Assembly (NCBI RefSeq): GCF_003477525.1
Contig: NZ_QUDO01000043.1
Coordinates: 1-32,818, forward strand
Length of the DNA stretch: 32,818 nt
Reading direction: 5' to 3'
Origin: Ruminococcus sp. AF41-9
GTDB lineage: Bacteria; Bacillota; Clostridia; Lachnospirales; Lachnospiraceae
The notes beneath the pieces were generated by a model. It was not told the DNA's origin and did not search any database. It worked only from the letters and a program-made list of their open reading frames with translations. A program made the translations under genes and the position numbers. Shown in pieces: positions 1 through 7,903 of this stretch. The stretch's first letter is position 1; the number at the start of each line of letters is the position of its first letter.

Positions 1-185
1 GCGCGAATTTATGCGATTAGCATAAATTAAGTTTGCGGAGCAAACGATACTCCTTGGGCTTTGCACAAGGAGGTTCATCTTTCCTGCATCGCGAAGCGTG
101 TTACTGAGAACGGAGTGAACAGTAACCACAGAGTGAACAATAACCACGAGGCAGACCATCTATCTGTGACAGTAACGATATCATT
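1..185. repeat. Hairpin-rich intergenic element
   Basis: Several short perfect inverted repeats follow one another: 6-14 with 20-28 (9 bp), GTTTGC 31-36 with GCAAAC 40-45, CTCCTTG 50-56 with CAAGGAG 66-72, and GTTACTG 100-106 with CAGTAAC 120-126. The unit 'gagtgaacarTAACCAC' recurs at about 113-148. I see no credible gene here. The same style of hairpin cluster occurs at 27190-27346. Whether this is a transcribed RNA, a terminator cluster or a degenerate repeat family cannot be decided from one window, and the left end may be cut by the window edge. Confidence 0.5.
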
Positions 186-214
186 TTGTTTATAACAACA
201 AGGAGGATTTTATC

Positions 215-493
215 ATGAAATTTATATATCCTGCGGTTTTCCGCAAAAATGAGGATGGCAGATATAAGGCTTTTTTCCCGGATCTGGCATGTTGTGAAGC
301 AGAGGGGGATACTCTGGATGATGCTATTGATAATGCCAATGAAGCAGCTTATAACTGGATTTATGCAGAAGTGATGGAGGATGAAATGGATCTTCCGCCA
401 ATTTCTGATGAATCTGACCTGGATCTGCTGGAAGGGGATGTTGTGAGAAATATTCAGGTGAATATCCGTATGTATGACGGCTGGGATGAATAG
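215..493 (+). CDS. HicB-like antitoxin family protein (orphan)
   Basis: A 92-residue protein. The N-terminal half matches the HicB pattern: a beta strand (KFIYPAVF), the 'DGRYKAFFPDLACCEAEGDTLDDAI' type strand-turn-helix, then an 'A..NA.EA' helix. HicB proteins usually neutralise the HicA mRNA-cleaving toxin, and many also carry a DNA-binding tail. Here the tail is short and very acidic, with no obvious helix-turn-helix. No HicA-sized gene (about 60-80 residues, with the conserved His) is visible on either side, so this is either an orphan or a HicB-fold protein with another role. The start has a strong site (AGGAGG, 9 bases ahead of ATG). A terminator-like hairpin follows at 556-607. Family assignment is fairly safe; function is unknown. 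Confidence 0.7.
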   Translation: MKFIYPAVFRKNEDGRYKAFFPDLACCEAEGDTLDDAIDNANEAAYNWIYAEVMEDEMDLPPISDESDLDLLEGDVVRNIQVNIRMYDGWDE

Positions 494-555
494 CACTATT
501 GTCCGACAAAAAGCCGTAAGCATTCGTTCATTTCAGAATAAATAAATTACAAATA

Positions 556-607
556 TAAGGCTTCGTTATGTTATAATTACTGTAACAGAAACGGAGCTTT
601 TTTATTA
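556..607 (+). terminator. Rho-independent terminator after the HicB-like gene
   Basis: GCTTCGTT (560-567) pairs with AACGGAGC (590-597) with one G-T wobble, and a run of T follows directly (598-604). It lies between the HicB-like gene and the next gene on the same strand, so the two are probably separate transcripts. Confidence 0.65.
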
Positions 608-669
608 TCCAATATGTTGTCAATCCCTCACCAGTGAAGAGGGAAAAAAGTTTTAAAGGAGGGTCCTTT

Positions 670-1674
670 ATGAAAGCAAAAAGTTTTAAAAAATTGTTTG
701 TAAGTCTGGCACTTAGTACAATTCTTACCTTTTCCGGTGCATCTTCTGCGTTTGCTGCCACTGCTCTGCTGCAGCCTGTTGAGCAGAGTGCTGCACAGTC
801 TGCTGATGAAGATTCTGAACTTCCTGCTGTTGATTCCGGGGATGCTCAGGCGGCCGGTGCCACTTATCTGACTGCACAGTCCGGCATCCGTCAGTCTGCT
901 GCTACAGTTTCTTCTGTTACTCTTCAGTGGAATCCAGTTTCCGGGGCTGCTAAATATGCCATCAGCAACAGTAACTTTGGCTCATCTTCCTTTAAACTGT
1001 TAGGATATGTGTCGGGTACGCGGGTTACGATCAATAAGCTGGCGACAGGGAAAGCCTATACAGTAAAAGTTTCCGCCCTTAATTCTGCCGGTTCTGTTCT
1101 TTCCAGCAGAGTAGTTGACTGCACCACTCTTTATGCCGGTGCCAAAATAAAAACTTCATATGAAACGCCAAACGGATATACATTCAATATGCAGGTATTA
1201 AATCCTGCTAATTCCATTACCGGATATAAGGTCATGTATCAGAGTTCTGCAACTCAGAAAAAGAATATAAGGTATTTTAATACACGGTATTCCTTCACCT
1301 TACCGACTGTCAAAAATACTTTCTATCAGGTAAAAATCTATCCTTATCTTACACTCAATAATAAACGTTTTGTAAGTCCAACTCCTGCTACGAGGTATAT
1401 TGCCAAGGGAGTCATCCTTCAGAAAGCGGGCAATACCAGTACTACAATGAGTGTAAAATGGAAAAAAGTTTCCGGTGCAAACAGTTACTCTGTTTACATT
1501 CAGTATCCGGGAAGCAGTTCCCTCAAAAAGGTAATCACTACCACTTCAAATACCTTTACATTAACCAATATGAAAAAGAATACCAAATACCGCATCAATG
1601 TTATTGCCAATAAAAAGGTAAATGGAAAGAACTGGACTTCTGCATCTAATCCATACTCGATGTCCCTTTCCTGA
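670..1674 (+). CDS. Secreted fibronectin type III domain protein
   Basis: A 334-residue protein. It begins with a signal peptide: basic KAKSFKK, a hydrophobic stretch, then an AFA-A cleavage site near residue 29. A low-complexity Ala/Ser/Asp linker follows. Two segments look like fibronectin type III domains: about residues 80-155 ('TLQWNPVSGAAKYAIS') and about 255-334 ('SVKWKKVSGANSYSVY'). The part between looks like a third, diverged copy. There is no LPXTG motif, transmembrane tail or catalytic domain, so it is probably released or held non-covalently at the surface. The start at 670 is chosen because AAAGGAGGG lies 6 bases ahead; an in-frame ATG at 634 would include this site inside the gene and encode a non-signal N-terminus. 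The gene is followed by the thiC promoter region and no clear terminator. Specific ligand unknown. Confidence 0.8.
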   Translation: MKAKSFKKLFVSLALSTILTFSGASSAFAATALLQPVEQSAAQSADEDSELPAVDSGDAQAAGATYLTAQSGIRQSAATVSSVTLQWNPVSGAAKYAISNSNFGSSSFKLLGYVSGTRVTINKLATGKAYTVKVSALNSAGSVLSSRVVDCTTLYAGAKIKTSYETPNGYTFNMQVLNPANSITGYKVMYQSSATQKKNIRYFNTRYSFTLPTVKNTFYQVKIYPYLTLNNKRFVSPTPATRYIAKGVILQKAGNTSTTMSVKWKKVSGANSYSVYIQYPGSSSLKKVITTTSNTFTLTNMKKNTKYRINVIANKKVNGKNWTSASNPYSMSLS

Positions 1675-1788
1675 TCCTGTATCATTACCTTCTTTGAATG
1701 TGATAAGCAGTAAAAATTGCTGATTCATCACTCGTTTAAGAACTAAAAATGGTATTTTAAAGCGAATGAAAAAACTTATTTATATGTA

Positions 1789-1817
1789 TTGACTTTCTCA
1801 CATCAGAGTGTTATAAT
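1789..1817 (+). promoter_or_regulatory. Sigma-A promoter of the thiC leader
   Basis: TTGACT (1789-1794), a 17-base spacer and a perfect TATAAT (1812-1817). Transcription would start near 1824, just ahead of the TPP riboswitch. Confidence 0.85.
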
Positions 1818-1831
1818 GTCAGAAATTAAGA

Positions 1832-1925
1832 TAAGGGGAGCTTGTGTAAACAGGCTGAGAGTAAGCTGTATCGCTTTAACCCATAACCTGATTTGGATAA
1901 TGCCAACGTAGGGAAAGTTATAGTT
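1832..1925 (+). promoter_or_regulatory. TPP riboswitch (THI element)
   Basis: The conserved blocks of the thiamine pyrophosphate aptamer are present in order: GGGGAGC (about 1835), GGCTGAGA (1853-1860), the ACCC turn (1878-1881), ACCTGATTTGGATAATGCCA (about 1885-1904) and CGTAGGGAA (about 1907-1915). It sits between a strong promoter and an intrinsic terminator (1933-1975), so binding of TPP most likely causes early termination ahead of thiC, which makes the thiamine pyrimidine moiety. Confidence 0.95.
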
Positions 1926-1932
1926 CTTCCGG

Positions 1933-1975
1933 ACTGCAATATGCTTGTTGGCGTATTGCAGTTTTTCCTTTTTTA
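1933..1975 (+). terminator. Riboswitch expression-platform terminator
   Basis: A 12-bp stem, 1933-1944 with 1951-1962 (one G-T wobble), with a 6-base loop and the T-rich tail TTTTTCCTTTTTT. Its closeness to the aptamer suggests TPP-controlled attenuation. Confidence 0.9.
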
Positions 1976-2375
1976 TCCGCAAAATTTCAGATGATATTCA
2001 ACCTTTGGAGGAATTCTGAATTAATAATTTTCGGGGATTTTCACGTTCATCTATTATCATACCAGTACCCCATTTTCTTAATTATATTGTTACGACAGAC
2101 CGGGGGCACCACTCTCTGTTAAATCGAAAGAGTTTATTTATTGCGTTTTATAAAACAGTAAAAAAAAGAATTATGGAACACAATATTTAACTGAAACTTA
2201 CGAATATGCGCAGGTGCAAGTCCCTGCTATATGCAGGAGGCGCAGTTCATTTATTGTTACTGTATTTGATTATAAAAGCTATATGCTGGCAGTAAAATGG
2301 ATAATTTTATCTGCCTGTTATCTCTGAAAAAAATACAGTAATCAGCAGCCCACAGTGCAGGGCAAGGAGGAAAAA
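1976..2375 (+). promoter_or_regulatory. Long thiC leader with a second structured segment
   Basis: About 400 bases lie between the riboswitch terminator and thiC with no credible gene. Around 2207-2244 an outer stem (TGCGC 2207-2211 / GCGCA 2240-2244) encloses two mutually exclusive inner stems: GCAGG 2210-2214 with CCTGC 2223-2227, or that same CCTGC with GCAGG 2233-2237. A further hairpin, 2288-2298 with 2304-2315, has 11 pairs with one bulge. The switch-like arrangement could be a second control layer or an RNA-processing or stabilising element. I cannot match it to a named family. The stretch 1976-2200 is AT-rich and otherwise featureless. Confidence 0.4.
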
Positions 2376-3686
2376 ATGACACATTATACAACACAGATGG
2401 ACGCAGCGCGTCAGGGAATCATCACACCACAGATGGAAATTGTAGCAGAAAAAGAGCATTTTGATGTAGAAGAATTACGTGAACTGATTGCAAAGGGACA
2501 GGTAATTATCCCATGTAATAAGAATCATAAATCCATCAGTCCAAGTGGTGTCGGTGCGAAACTGACCACAAAAATTAACGTAAATTTAGGTGTTTCCAGA
2601 GACTGGAAAGACGTTGATATGGAATATGAAAAAGTACATTCCGCAGTAGAAATGGGTGCAGAAGCGATCATGGATCTCAGCTCTTACGGTGATACCAGAA
2701 GTTTCCGCCGTAAACTTACCGCAGAATGTCCGGCAATGATCGGTACTGTTCCGATTTATGATGCAGTGGTATATTATCACAAGGCTCTTGGTAAAATCAC
2801 CTCTGAAGAATGGATTGATATTGTGCGTATGCATGCAGAAGATGGTGTTGATTTCATGACCATTCACTGTGGTATGAATCGTGCAACCGCAGCACGTTTT
2901 AAACAGAATAAACGTCTCATGAATATTGTTTCCAGAGGTGGTTCCATCATGTTTGCATGGATGGAAATGACCGGAAAAGAGAACCCGTTCTATGAGCATT
3001 TTGATGAGATTCTGGATATTTGCAGAGAGTATGATATCACTTTAAGTCTTGGAGATGCCTGCCGTCCGGGATGTCTGGCTGATGCCACTGATACTGCGCA
3101 GATTGAGGAGCTTATTACTCTCGGAGAGCTTACCAAGCGTGCGTGGGAAAAGGATGTTCAGGTTATGATCGAGGGACCGGGACATATGCCGATGAACCAG
3201 ATTGCTGCCAATATGGAGATTCAGAAAACACTGTGTCATGGTGCTCCTTTCTATGTACTTGGACCACTTGTTACAGATGTTGCTCCTGGATATGATCACA
3301 TTACTTCTGCGATTGGCGGTGCGATCGCAGCATATTCCGGTGCCGCATTTCTGTGTTATGTAACTCCTGCCGAGCACCTTCGTCTGCCAAATGCAGCCGA
3401 TGTAAAAGAAGGAATTATCGCTGCCAAAATCGCAGCTCATGCTGCTGATATTGCCAAAGGTGTTCCTGGTGCTGCTGACTGGGATTATAAGATGAGTGAG
3501 GCAAGAAAGCGTCTCGACTGGGAAGAAATGTTCAAACTCAGCATGGACCCTGAGAAAGCAAGACGTTACCGCGCAGAAGCCAAACCGGAGAAAGAAGATA
3601 CATGCAGTATGTGTGGAAATTTCTGTGCTGTTAAGAATACAAATCGTATTCTGGATGGGGAAATTGTCACTATTTTTGATGAATAA
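2376..3686 (+). CDS. thiC: Phosphomethylpyrimidine synthase ThiC
   Basis: A 436-residue radical-SAM enzyme that rearranges 5-aminoimidazole ribotide into 4-amino-5-hydroxymethyl-2-methylpyrimidine phosphate for thiamine synthesis. The sequence carries the family landmarks: '[15 protein letters not shown]' near the N-terminus, '[12 protein letters not shown]'-like and 'MTIHCGMN' barrel strands, 'GDACRPGC', '[15 protein letters not shown]' and '[19 protein letters not shown]'. The C-terminal [4Fe-4S] cysteines are C410, C413 and C417, spaced CX2CX3C; the spacing I associate with plant and proteobacterial ThiC is CX2CX4C, and the short form may be usual for this shorter clostridial/archaeal branch. 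The start at 2376 has AAGGAGG 5 bases ahead; an in-frame GTG 21 bases earlier has none. Expression is under the TPP riboswitch upstream. Confidence 0.96.
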   Translation: MTHYTTQMDAARQGIITPQMEIVAEKEHFDVEELRELIAKGQVIIPCNKNHKSISPSGVGAKLTTKINVNLGVSRDWKDVDMEYEKVHSAVEMGAEAIMDLSSYGDTRSFRRKLTAECPAMIGTVPIYDAVVYYHKALGKITSEEWIDIVRMHAEDGVDFMTIHCGMNRATAARFKQNKRLMNIVSRGGSIMFAWMEMTGKENPFYEHFDEILDICREYDITLSLGDACRPGCLADATDTAQIEELITLGELTKRAWEKDVQVMIEGPGHMPMNQIAANMEIQKTLCHGAPFYVLGPLVTDVAPGYDHITSAIGGAIAAYSGAAFLCYVTPAEHLRLPNAADVKEGIIAAKIAAHAADIAKGVPGAADWDYKMSEARKRLDWEEMFKLSMDPEKARRYRAEAKPEKEDTCSMCGNFCAVKNTNRILDGEIVTIFDE

Positions 3687-3908
3687 TTTTAGCGTATATT
3701 CTTATTTTGATATCGTTTTTTATATTAATTATGCATAATGATTTTTATCTGATATAGTGATCGTATGGGTAAAATATTTTTAACTTTAACATAAGATATT
3801 GCTTTTACTTTTATGCTGATCTTATATTAATCTTTTATTGATTTTACATGGTTTTTATCCTGAATCAGAGAGATAATTTTTCGCCATAGTTATTATCTTT
3901 CTAAATAT

Positions 3909-3970
3909 AAAAAAGCCATCTTCAGGCAGTATTGATCGTCTCAATTGCTGTCAGGAGATGGCTTTTTATT
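3909..3970. terminator. Bidirectional terminator between thiC and the acyltransferase
   Basis: AAAAAGCCATCT (about 3910-3921) pairs with AGATGGCTTTTT (about 3955-3966), with T runs on both strands, so it can end both convergent transcripts. The rest of the 3687-4007 gap is AT-rich with no gene visible. Confidence 0.85.
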
Positions 3971-4007
3971 TTATAAGCGGATGCTCTGAACAGTATTCAT
4001 AGTACCA

Positions 4008-5858
4008 TTACATCCTGAGTTTCTTATGAAATTCCCGTAATGTATCCTTCTTGCAGAAGATAAATAATGCTGCCAGTGTCAGGAAGCTGATGCCTGCGCA
4101 GATCACAGATGGATAAACAAATTTTACGATTCCGGTCCACACAAGGATCATTGGGATCAGTCCGGCAACGCATGCCTGGACAAGATAAAACAGGTATTCT
4201 TCCCGTTCCAGGCGGTTTACTTTTGCGATCACAGGAATGGAAAACTGGACTGCCAGCACTCCGAAAGGAAGAACAAACTCTACGGACCAGCCTCGCCAGC
4301 CGGTAAAGCGGTCCCATAAAATGGCAATCACTGACAGAATCAGGAGCTGCCACATTTCGTTTTTCAGGATATTCCTACGTTTAAAATATGCTACCATAAC
4401 TACCAGCCACGCACAGGCACAGCCTGCTCCTGCAAACCAGAACCAGTCCAGTGATCCGGCTGTCATGAAATTGATCATTCCGCAGATTACCGCAATCGCA
4501 AGACACAGAAAACTAAAGGTCTGAACCACTTTCTGGTTTTCTTTTTTCTCCAGTTTCTGTCTCTCTCCATATCCTGGAAATTCATTTTTTAATTCTCTGT
4601 GTGAAACGTTTTCTTCACTCAGCATTCTCTGGAAATTTCTCTGGATGCTGTCATCCGGTATCTTGGAGGTGAATCCCAGAACCATCTCATCTCCGTAAGA
4701 GCAGGAACACATCTGAAGAGAATTGGTGCTTGCAAAAATTCCGAAATGCTGAATATATTCTTTATACTCTTCCGGAAAGCGGATAATTCCAATGTTGGAA
4801 TAAACTGCTGTGATGCTTCTGCTTCCCAGGTTTGCTCCGATCATCAGAAAGTATTTCTTGATTTCCAGCGGTACAACACGTACCAGTGGATTCTTTTCGA
4901 TGCGCACATATCCGCTCATATGCATGGCGATTTTTTCTTTTGCCAGTTCCTGTTCAAACTGCCGTTTCACATCTGCCAGAACTTCTTCAAAAGTTGTTGT
5001 ATCTGAAAAAGTATAACCAACCTCGATCCATCCAAAGAAGTTGGTCATGGACTGAGATGGAAAATAGTTTCTCAGATTTACCGGGATCATCAAAGCTACG
5101 GGGCGTTTCTGCTGATTCTTCGGTACTTCTTCCCGAATGGAACACAGCATCATGGCGGTCAGCAGGATCGTGATGGAGACACCATAGGAACGGGCTCTCT
5201 GGTGGATATCTTTTACAGAAAGAACCACTTCTGTAATGTGCATATCTGAATGAACCAGCTTCTCCCCTTTCAGCTTTACCGCTGCTTTTTTCTTTTCTTT
5301 GTCCTTCGGTATATCTGAGGAATAATACTGGGAAAAGCTGTCTTCTTCTTTGTCTCCGTGCGTGATTTCTTCTGCATTTTCTATCCTTGGAAGATTGCTT
5401 TCCGGATGTGCAAGGATCAGGTAATTCTGTACCAGTTCCTGGAGAAAATGCATAGCTCCTGTACCGTCTGTCAGTGCATGAAATACTTCAAAATTGATTC
5501 TGTTTTTATCATAGCTGACCTGAAACAAAAGGGATTTTTTATCCGGAATATACAAACGGCTGCATGGCGGCTCTGTCTCCTGTTTTACAACGGCTCTCAG
5601 ACTTCTGTGCTCCAGATAAAACCAGAACAGACCTTTTCTCAGAACTGCCTGAAACAGCGGATATTTTTCCATTGCCTGATCCAGTGCGCTTTGCAGGATT
5701 TCCCCGTCAACCTTTTCTTTTAGCTGACAGTAGAACCGAAAGACTCTGGTATCGTCTTTTCCTGTCACCAGAGGAAATGCCAGTGCTGCATTATCCAGTT
5801 TTCTCCATTTCGAATATCCTGTATCCATAGTTTCCCTGCTTTCTTTTTCATCTCGCAT
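4008..5858 (-). CDS. Condensation-type acyltransferase fused to a membrane domain (DUF6320-like)
   Basis: A 616-residue, two-part protein. Residues about 15-430 resemble the alcohol acetyltransferase / wax-ester synthase / PapA branch of the condensation superfamily, with the catalytic HxxxDG motif as H127-ALT-D131-G132 and a later 'NFFGWIEVGY' strand. Residues about 445-605 form a chain of hydrophobic segments, five or six likely transmembrane helices, which I associate with the DUF6320 tail found on such proteins in Lachnospiraceae. The substrate is unknown; an acyl transfer to an alcohol or amine at the membrane is the likely chemistry. The gene lies 87 bases downstream of an alpha/beta hydrolase on the same strand, a probable functional pair. 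An alternative start at M11 (position 5828, AGGGA ahead) is equally plausible, because the first ATG has only a weak, distant GGGAG. Confidence 0.72.
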   Translation of the reverse strand: MRDEKESRETMDTGYSKWRKLDNAALAFPLVTGKDDTRVFRFYCQLKEKVDGEILQSALDQAMEKYPLFQAVLRKGLFWFYLEHRSLRAVVKQETEPPCSRLYIPDKKSLLFQVSYDKNRINFEVFHALTDGTGAMHFLQELVQNYLILAHPESNLPRIENAEEITHGDKEEDSFSQYYSSDIPKDKEKKKAAVKLKGEKLVHSDMHITEVVLSVKDIHQRARSYGVSITILLTAMMLCSIREEVPKNQQKRPVALMIPVNLRNYFPSQSMTNFFGWIEVGYTFSDTTTFEEVLADVKRQFEQELAKEKIAMHMSGYVRIEKNPLVRVVPLEIKKYFLMIGANLGSRSITAVYSNIGIIRFPEEYKEYIQHFGIFASTNSLQMCSCSYGDEMVLGFTSKIPDDSIQRNFQRMLSEENVSHRELKNEFPGYGERQKLEKKENQKVVQTFSFLCLAIAVICGMINFMTAGSLDWFWFAGAGCACAWLVVMVAYFKRRNILKNEMWQLLILSVIAILWDRFTGWRGWSVEFVLPFGVLAVQFSIPVIAKVNRLEREEYLFYLVQACVAGLIPMILVWTGIVKFVYPSVICAGISFLTLAALFIFCKKDTLREFHKKLRM

Positions 5859-5945
5859 ATTTTATATCTTTGATACTCCCTCATAGATAAAACAGAAAAC
5901 TGCCCTGCCCTCTATAACTGCTGTCTGAATAAACAGAAAGTGTAA

Positions 5946-6896
5946 TCAGAGTATCTTTTCATAACTCTTGTTCAAAAATTCGTTGATATATTTAAAACTC
6001 TCCTGCACATGCAGAAACTTGATTCCCAGCGCGAAAAATCCATGGAAGGCACCATGAATCCTGTGGAGTTCTACATGATTTCCGGCTTCTTCCAGGTTCT
6101 TTGCATATGCTTCCCCTTCATCCCTGAGAGGGTCATATTCTGCTGTGAGGACCAGAGTTTCCGGTAAATCTTTCAGATTATTTTCCAGAATCGGAGCAAA
6201 ATATGGATTTTGTCTGTCCTCTTCGGTTCTCTGGTATAAGGTAAGATAATCTTCCATTTTTACTACTGTCAGGAGATAATCGCTTCCATTTTCGTGTACG
6301 GATGGATAAGGAGATTCTTCTGTATAACAGTTTCCAAGTGCCGGATAGATGAGAATCTGGCGTTTGGGTGTGAAGTCGCCTCTGTCTCTTGCCATCAGGC
6401 ATACGGCTGCTGTCAGGTTTCCACCTGCACTGTCACCCACGATCGTGATTTTCTCAGGGTCTGTATTTAAGATCAGCTCATTCGAGTAGAGAGCTTTTGC
6501 TGCCGCATAGCAGTCCTCCAGGGGAACCGGGAATTTGTGTTCCGGAGCAAGCCTGTATTCTACGGAAACTACAATATGTGCTGTTGCCTGTGCCATTCTG
6601 GAGCAGACACGGTCATAATTTTCCACGCTTTCCGTTACCCAGCCACCGCCATGAAAAAACAGCAGGATTGGAAATGTATTGCCCTCTACAATCCCTGCCT
6701 GCATTGCTTCCTCTGTCGGGAAATACAGGCGGATCGGCACGGCATGATCTCCGTTATAAACTTTCGCATCCAGCTTTTTTACAAAAATCCGCATAGCATC
6801 CAGTTGTTTCAGATCTGCCAGTTTTCTGGAAGAATCCACTTCTATATTTCCATACGACAGTGTATGCAGAATTGTTTTCATTGTCTTTGATATCAA
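5946..6896 (-). CDS. Alpha/beta hydrolase (HSL-type esterase/lipase)
   Basis: A 316-residue hydrolase of the hormone-sensitive-lipase family. Numbering from the TTG start, the oxyanion motif HGGGW is at 82-86, the nucleophile Ser156 in GDSAGG, the acid Asp255 in EYDPLRD, and the base His285 in HGAFHGF. There is no signal peptide or membrane segment, so it acts in the cytoplasm. These enzymes hydrolyse short-chain acyl esters; the natural substrate is unknown. It is followed on the same strand by a condensation-type acyltransferase, which suggests they make and break the same ester. The start is uncertain: TTG at 6896 has AAAGGA 11 bases ahead, while the first ATG (6881) has no good site. The distant SD spacing matches that of the phosphatase gene upstream, so TTG is favoured. 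Confidence 0.88.
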   Translation of the reverse strand: MISKTMKTILHTLSYGNIEVDSSRKLADLKQLDAMRIFVKKLDAKVYNGDHAVPIRLYFPTEEAMQAGIVEGNTFPILLFFHGGGWVTESVENYDRVCSRMAQATAHIVVSVEYRLAPEHKFPVPLEDCYAAAKALYSNELILNTDPEKITIVGDSAGGNLTAAVCLMARDRGDFTPKRQILIYPALGNCYTEESPYPSVHENGSDYLLTVVKMEDYLTLYQRTEEDRQNPYFAPILENNLKDLPETLVLTAEYDPLRDEGEAYAKNLEEAGNHVELHRIHGAFHGFFALGIKFLHVQESFKYINEFLNKSYEKIL

Positions 6897-6962
6897 TATT
6901 TCTTATTTCCTTTCTGACTATATAAGCATTTATTTATTATCCGGTAACGCCCGTTGCGTCAC

Positions 6963-7032
6963 TATAAGCAGGCATAAAAATCCTTTGTCCTATAGCACAC
7001 AACCAGGCGGATCATTTCACATACTGCTTATA
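6963..7032. repeat. Inverted repeat between the hydrolase and phosphatase genes
   Basis: TATAAGCAG (6963-6971) and CTGCTTATA (7024-7032) form a perfect 9-bp inverted repeat about 52 bases apart, the second copy at the 3' end of the phosphatase gene. There is no T run, so it is not a classical terminator. It might stabilise or process the message, or be chance. Confidence 0.3.
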
Positions 7033-7033
7033 C

Positions 7034-7762
7034 TTAATGACGTTCATCCTCATTGCTGTACATTTCACAGAATCTTGCAGCAAATGCAGGTGGTTCATCA
7101 TGTACATATAAATGGGAAATGTCTCCAAATGCACTGACACGGAAGCTTGCGATTCCTTCCCGTCTTTCTTCTGTGTTTACGGTTGTCACAGAGCTTGGCG
7201 CCGCACACAGTCCATGCCAGAGTACCATAGGAGATACGCTCATCAGATGACTGAGAAGTACACATTCCAGTCCGAAATGGCAGAAGAATACCAGTGTGTC
7301 ATCGTTTGCCTTTGTAACTCTGTAATAGTGTCCTTCACGGACATATCCATGCTCAGCCAGAAGTTGATCAAATTTTCCGGTTACATAATCATAATAGCCT
7401 TTGGCGTCTGATTTCTGTAATCTTTCGTTTTCAAACCAGTGATCATACTGATAAAATCTCTCGTCCTGTGTCCAGTCCTGTGGCAGCCAGTCCCACAGGA
7501 TTTTCTTTCTGTCCGTGATGTCCGGGCGGTCGATCAGGACATTAAATTCCTGTAACCAGTCACATTCTGTTGCTGTCCGGTTCATCTTTTTTAAGGTAAG
7601 AGAGGCGGTGTCTCTTGCTCTTCCAAGAGGGGAAACATAAAACTCTTTTACATCAAGTTTCGCCAATCTCTCCGACAGATATTCCACTTCTTTCCATCCT
7701 TTTTCTGTCAGAGAATCAATGGAATAATCCGGGTCCCCGTGTCGTACGATCACTAATTTCAT
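7034..7762 (-). CDS. Histidine phosphatase family protein
   Basis: A 242-residue protein of the phosphoglycerate-mutase-like (histidine phosphatase) superfamily. The catalytic RHG is in 'KLVIVRHGDPDYS' at the N-terminus. The second arginine region ('YVSPLGRARDTA') matches the usual SPLxRAxxTA. The third element, 'CHFGLE' (FCHFGLECVLLSHL), carries the second catalytic His. The middle insert (about residues 75-145, rich in Trp, Asp and Tyr) is longer than in small phosphatases and probably sets substrate choice, which is not deducible. The start at ATG 7762 is preferred, with AAAGGA 11 bases ahead; a TTG 21 bases further up would overlap this site. It lies alone between the dipeptidase and hydrolase genes, all on the minus strand. 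Confidence 0.85.
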   Translation of the reverse strand: MKLVIVRHGDPDYSIDSLTEKGWKEVEYLSERLAKLDVKEFYVSPLGRARDTASLTLKKMNRTATECDWLQEFNVLIDRPDITDRKKILWDWLPQDWTQDERFYQYDHWFENERLQKSDAKGYYDYVTGKFDQLLAEHGYVREGHYYRVTKANDDTLVFFCHFGLECVLLSHLMSVSPMVLWHGLCAAPSSVTTVNTEERREGIASFRVSAFGDISHLYVHDEPPAFAARFCEMYSNEDERH

Positions 7763-7903
7763 TTGTATTTCTTTCCTTTCCAAGTCACTTATGTATATGT
7801 TTATGCGATATCCGGAGCGAAAAATATTTTACTCCCAATACCTCATAAACGAATTAATTCATCACAGAACAACTCCTGTGATTCATTATTTTTCTACTCT
7901 GTT

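Noticed and set aside
1..185. CRISPR array or tandem repeat locus
   Set aside because: The repeats are hairpins of different sequence, with no regular repeat-spacer spacing and no cas gene nearby.
1995..2075. Short minus-strand open frame encoding about 27 residues that reads like a protein tail
   Set aside because: It has a stop just upstream, no ribosome site, and lies inside the thiC leader; nothing supports translation.
2199..2245. Possible group II intron or cobalamin-type riboswitch piece (GGTGCAAGTCC)
   Set aside because: The phrase resembles short blocks of those RNAs, but the surrounding conserved parts, domain V or the B12 box, are missing.
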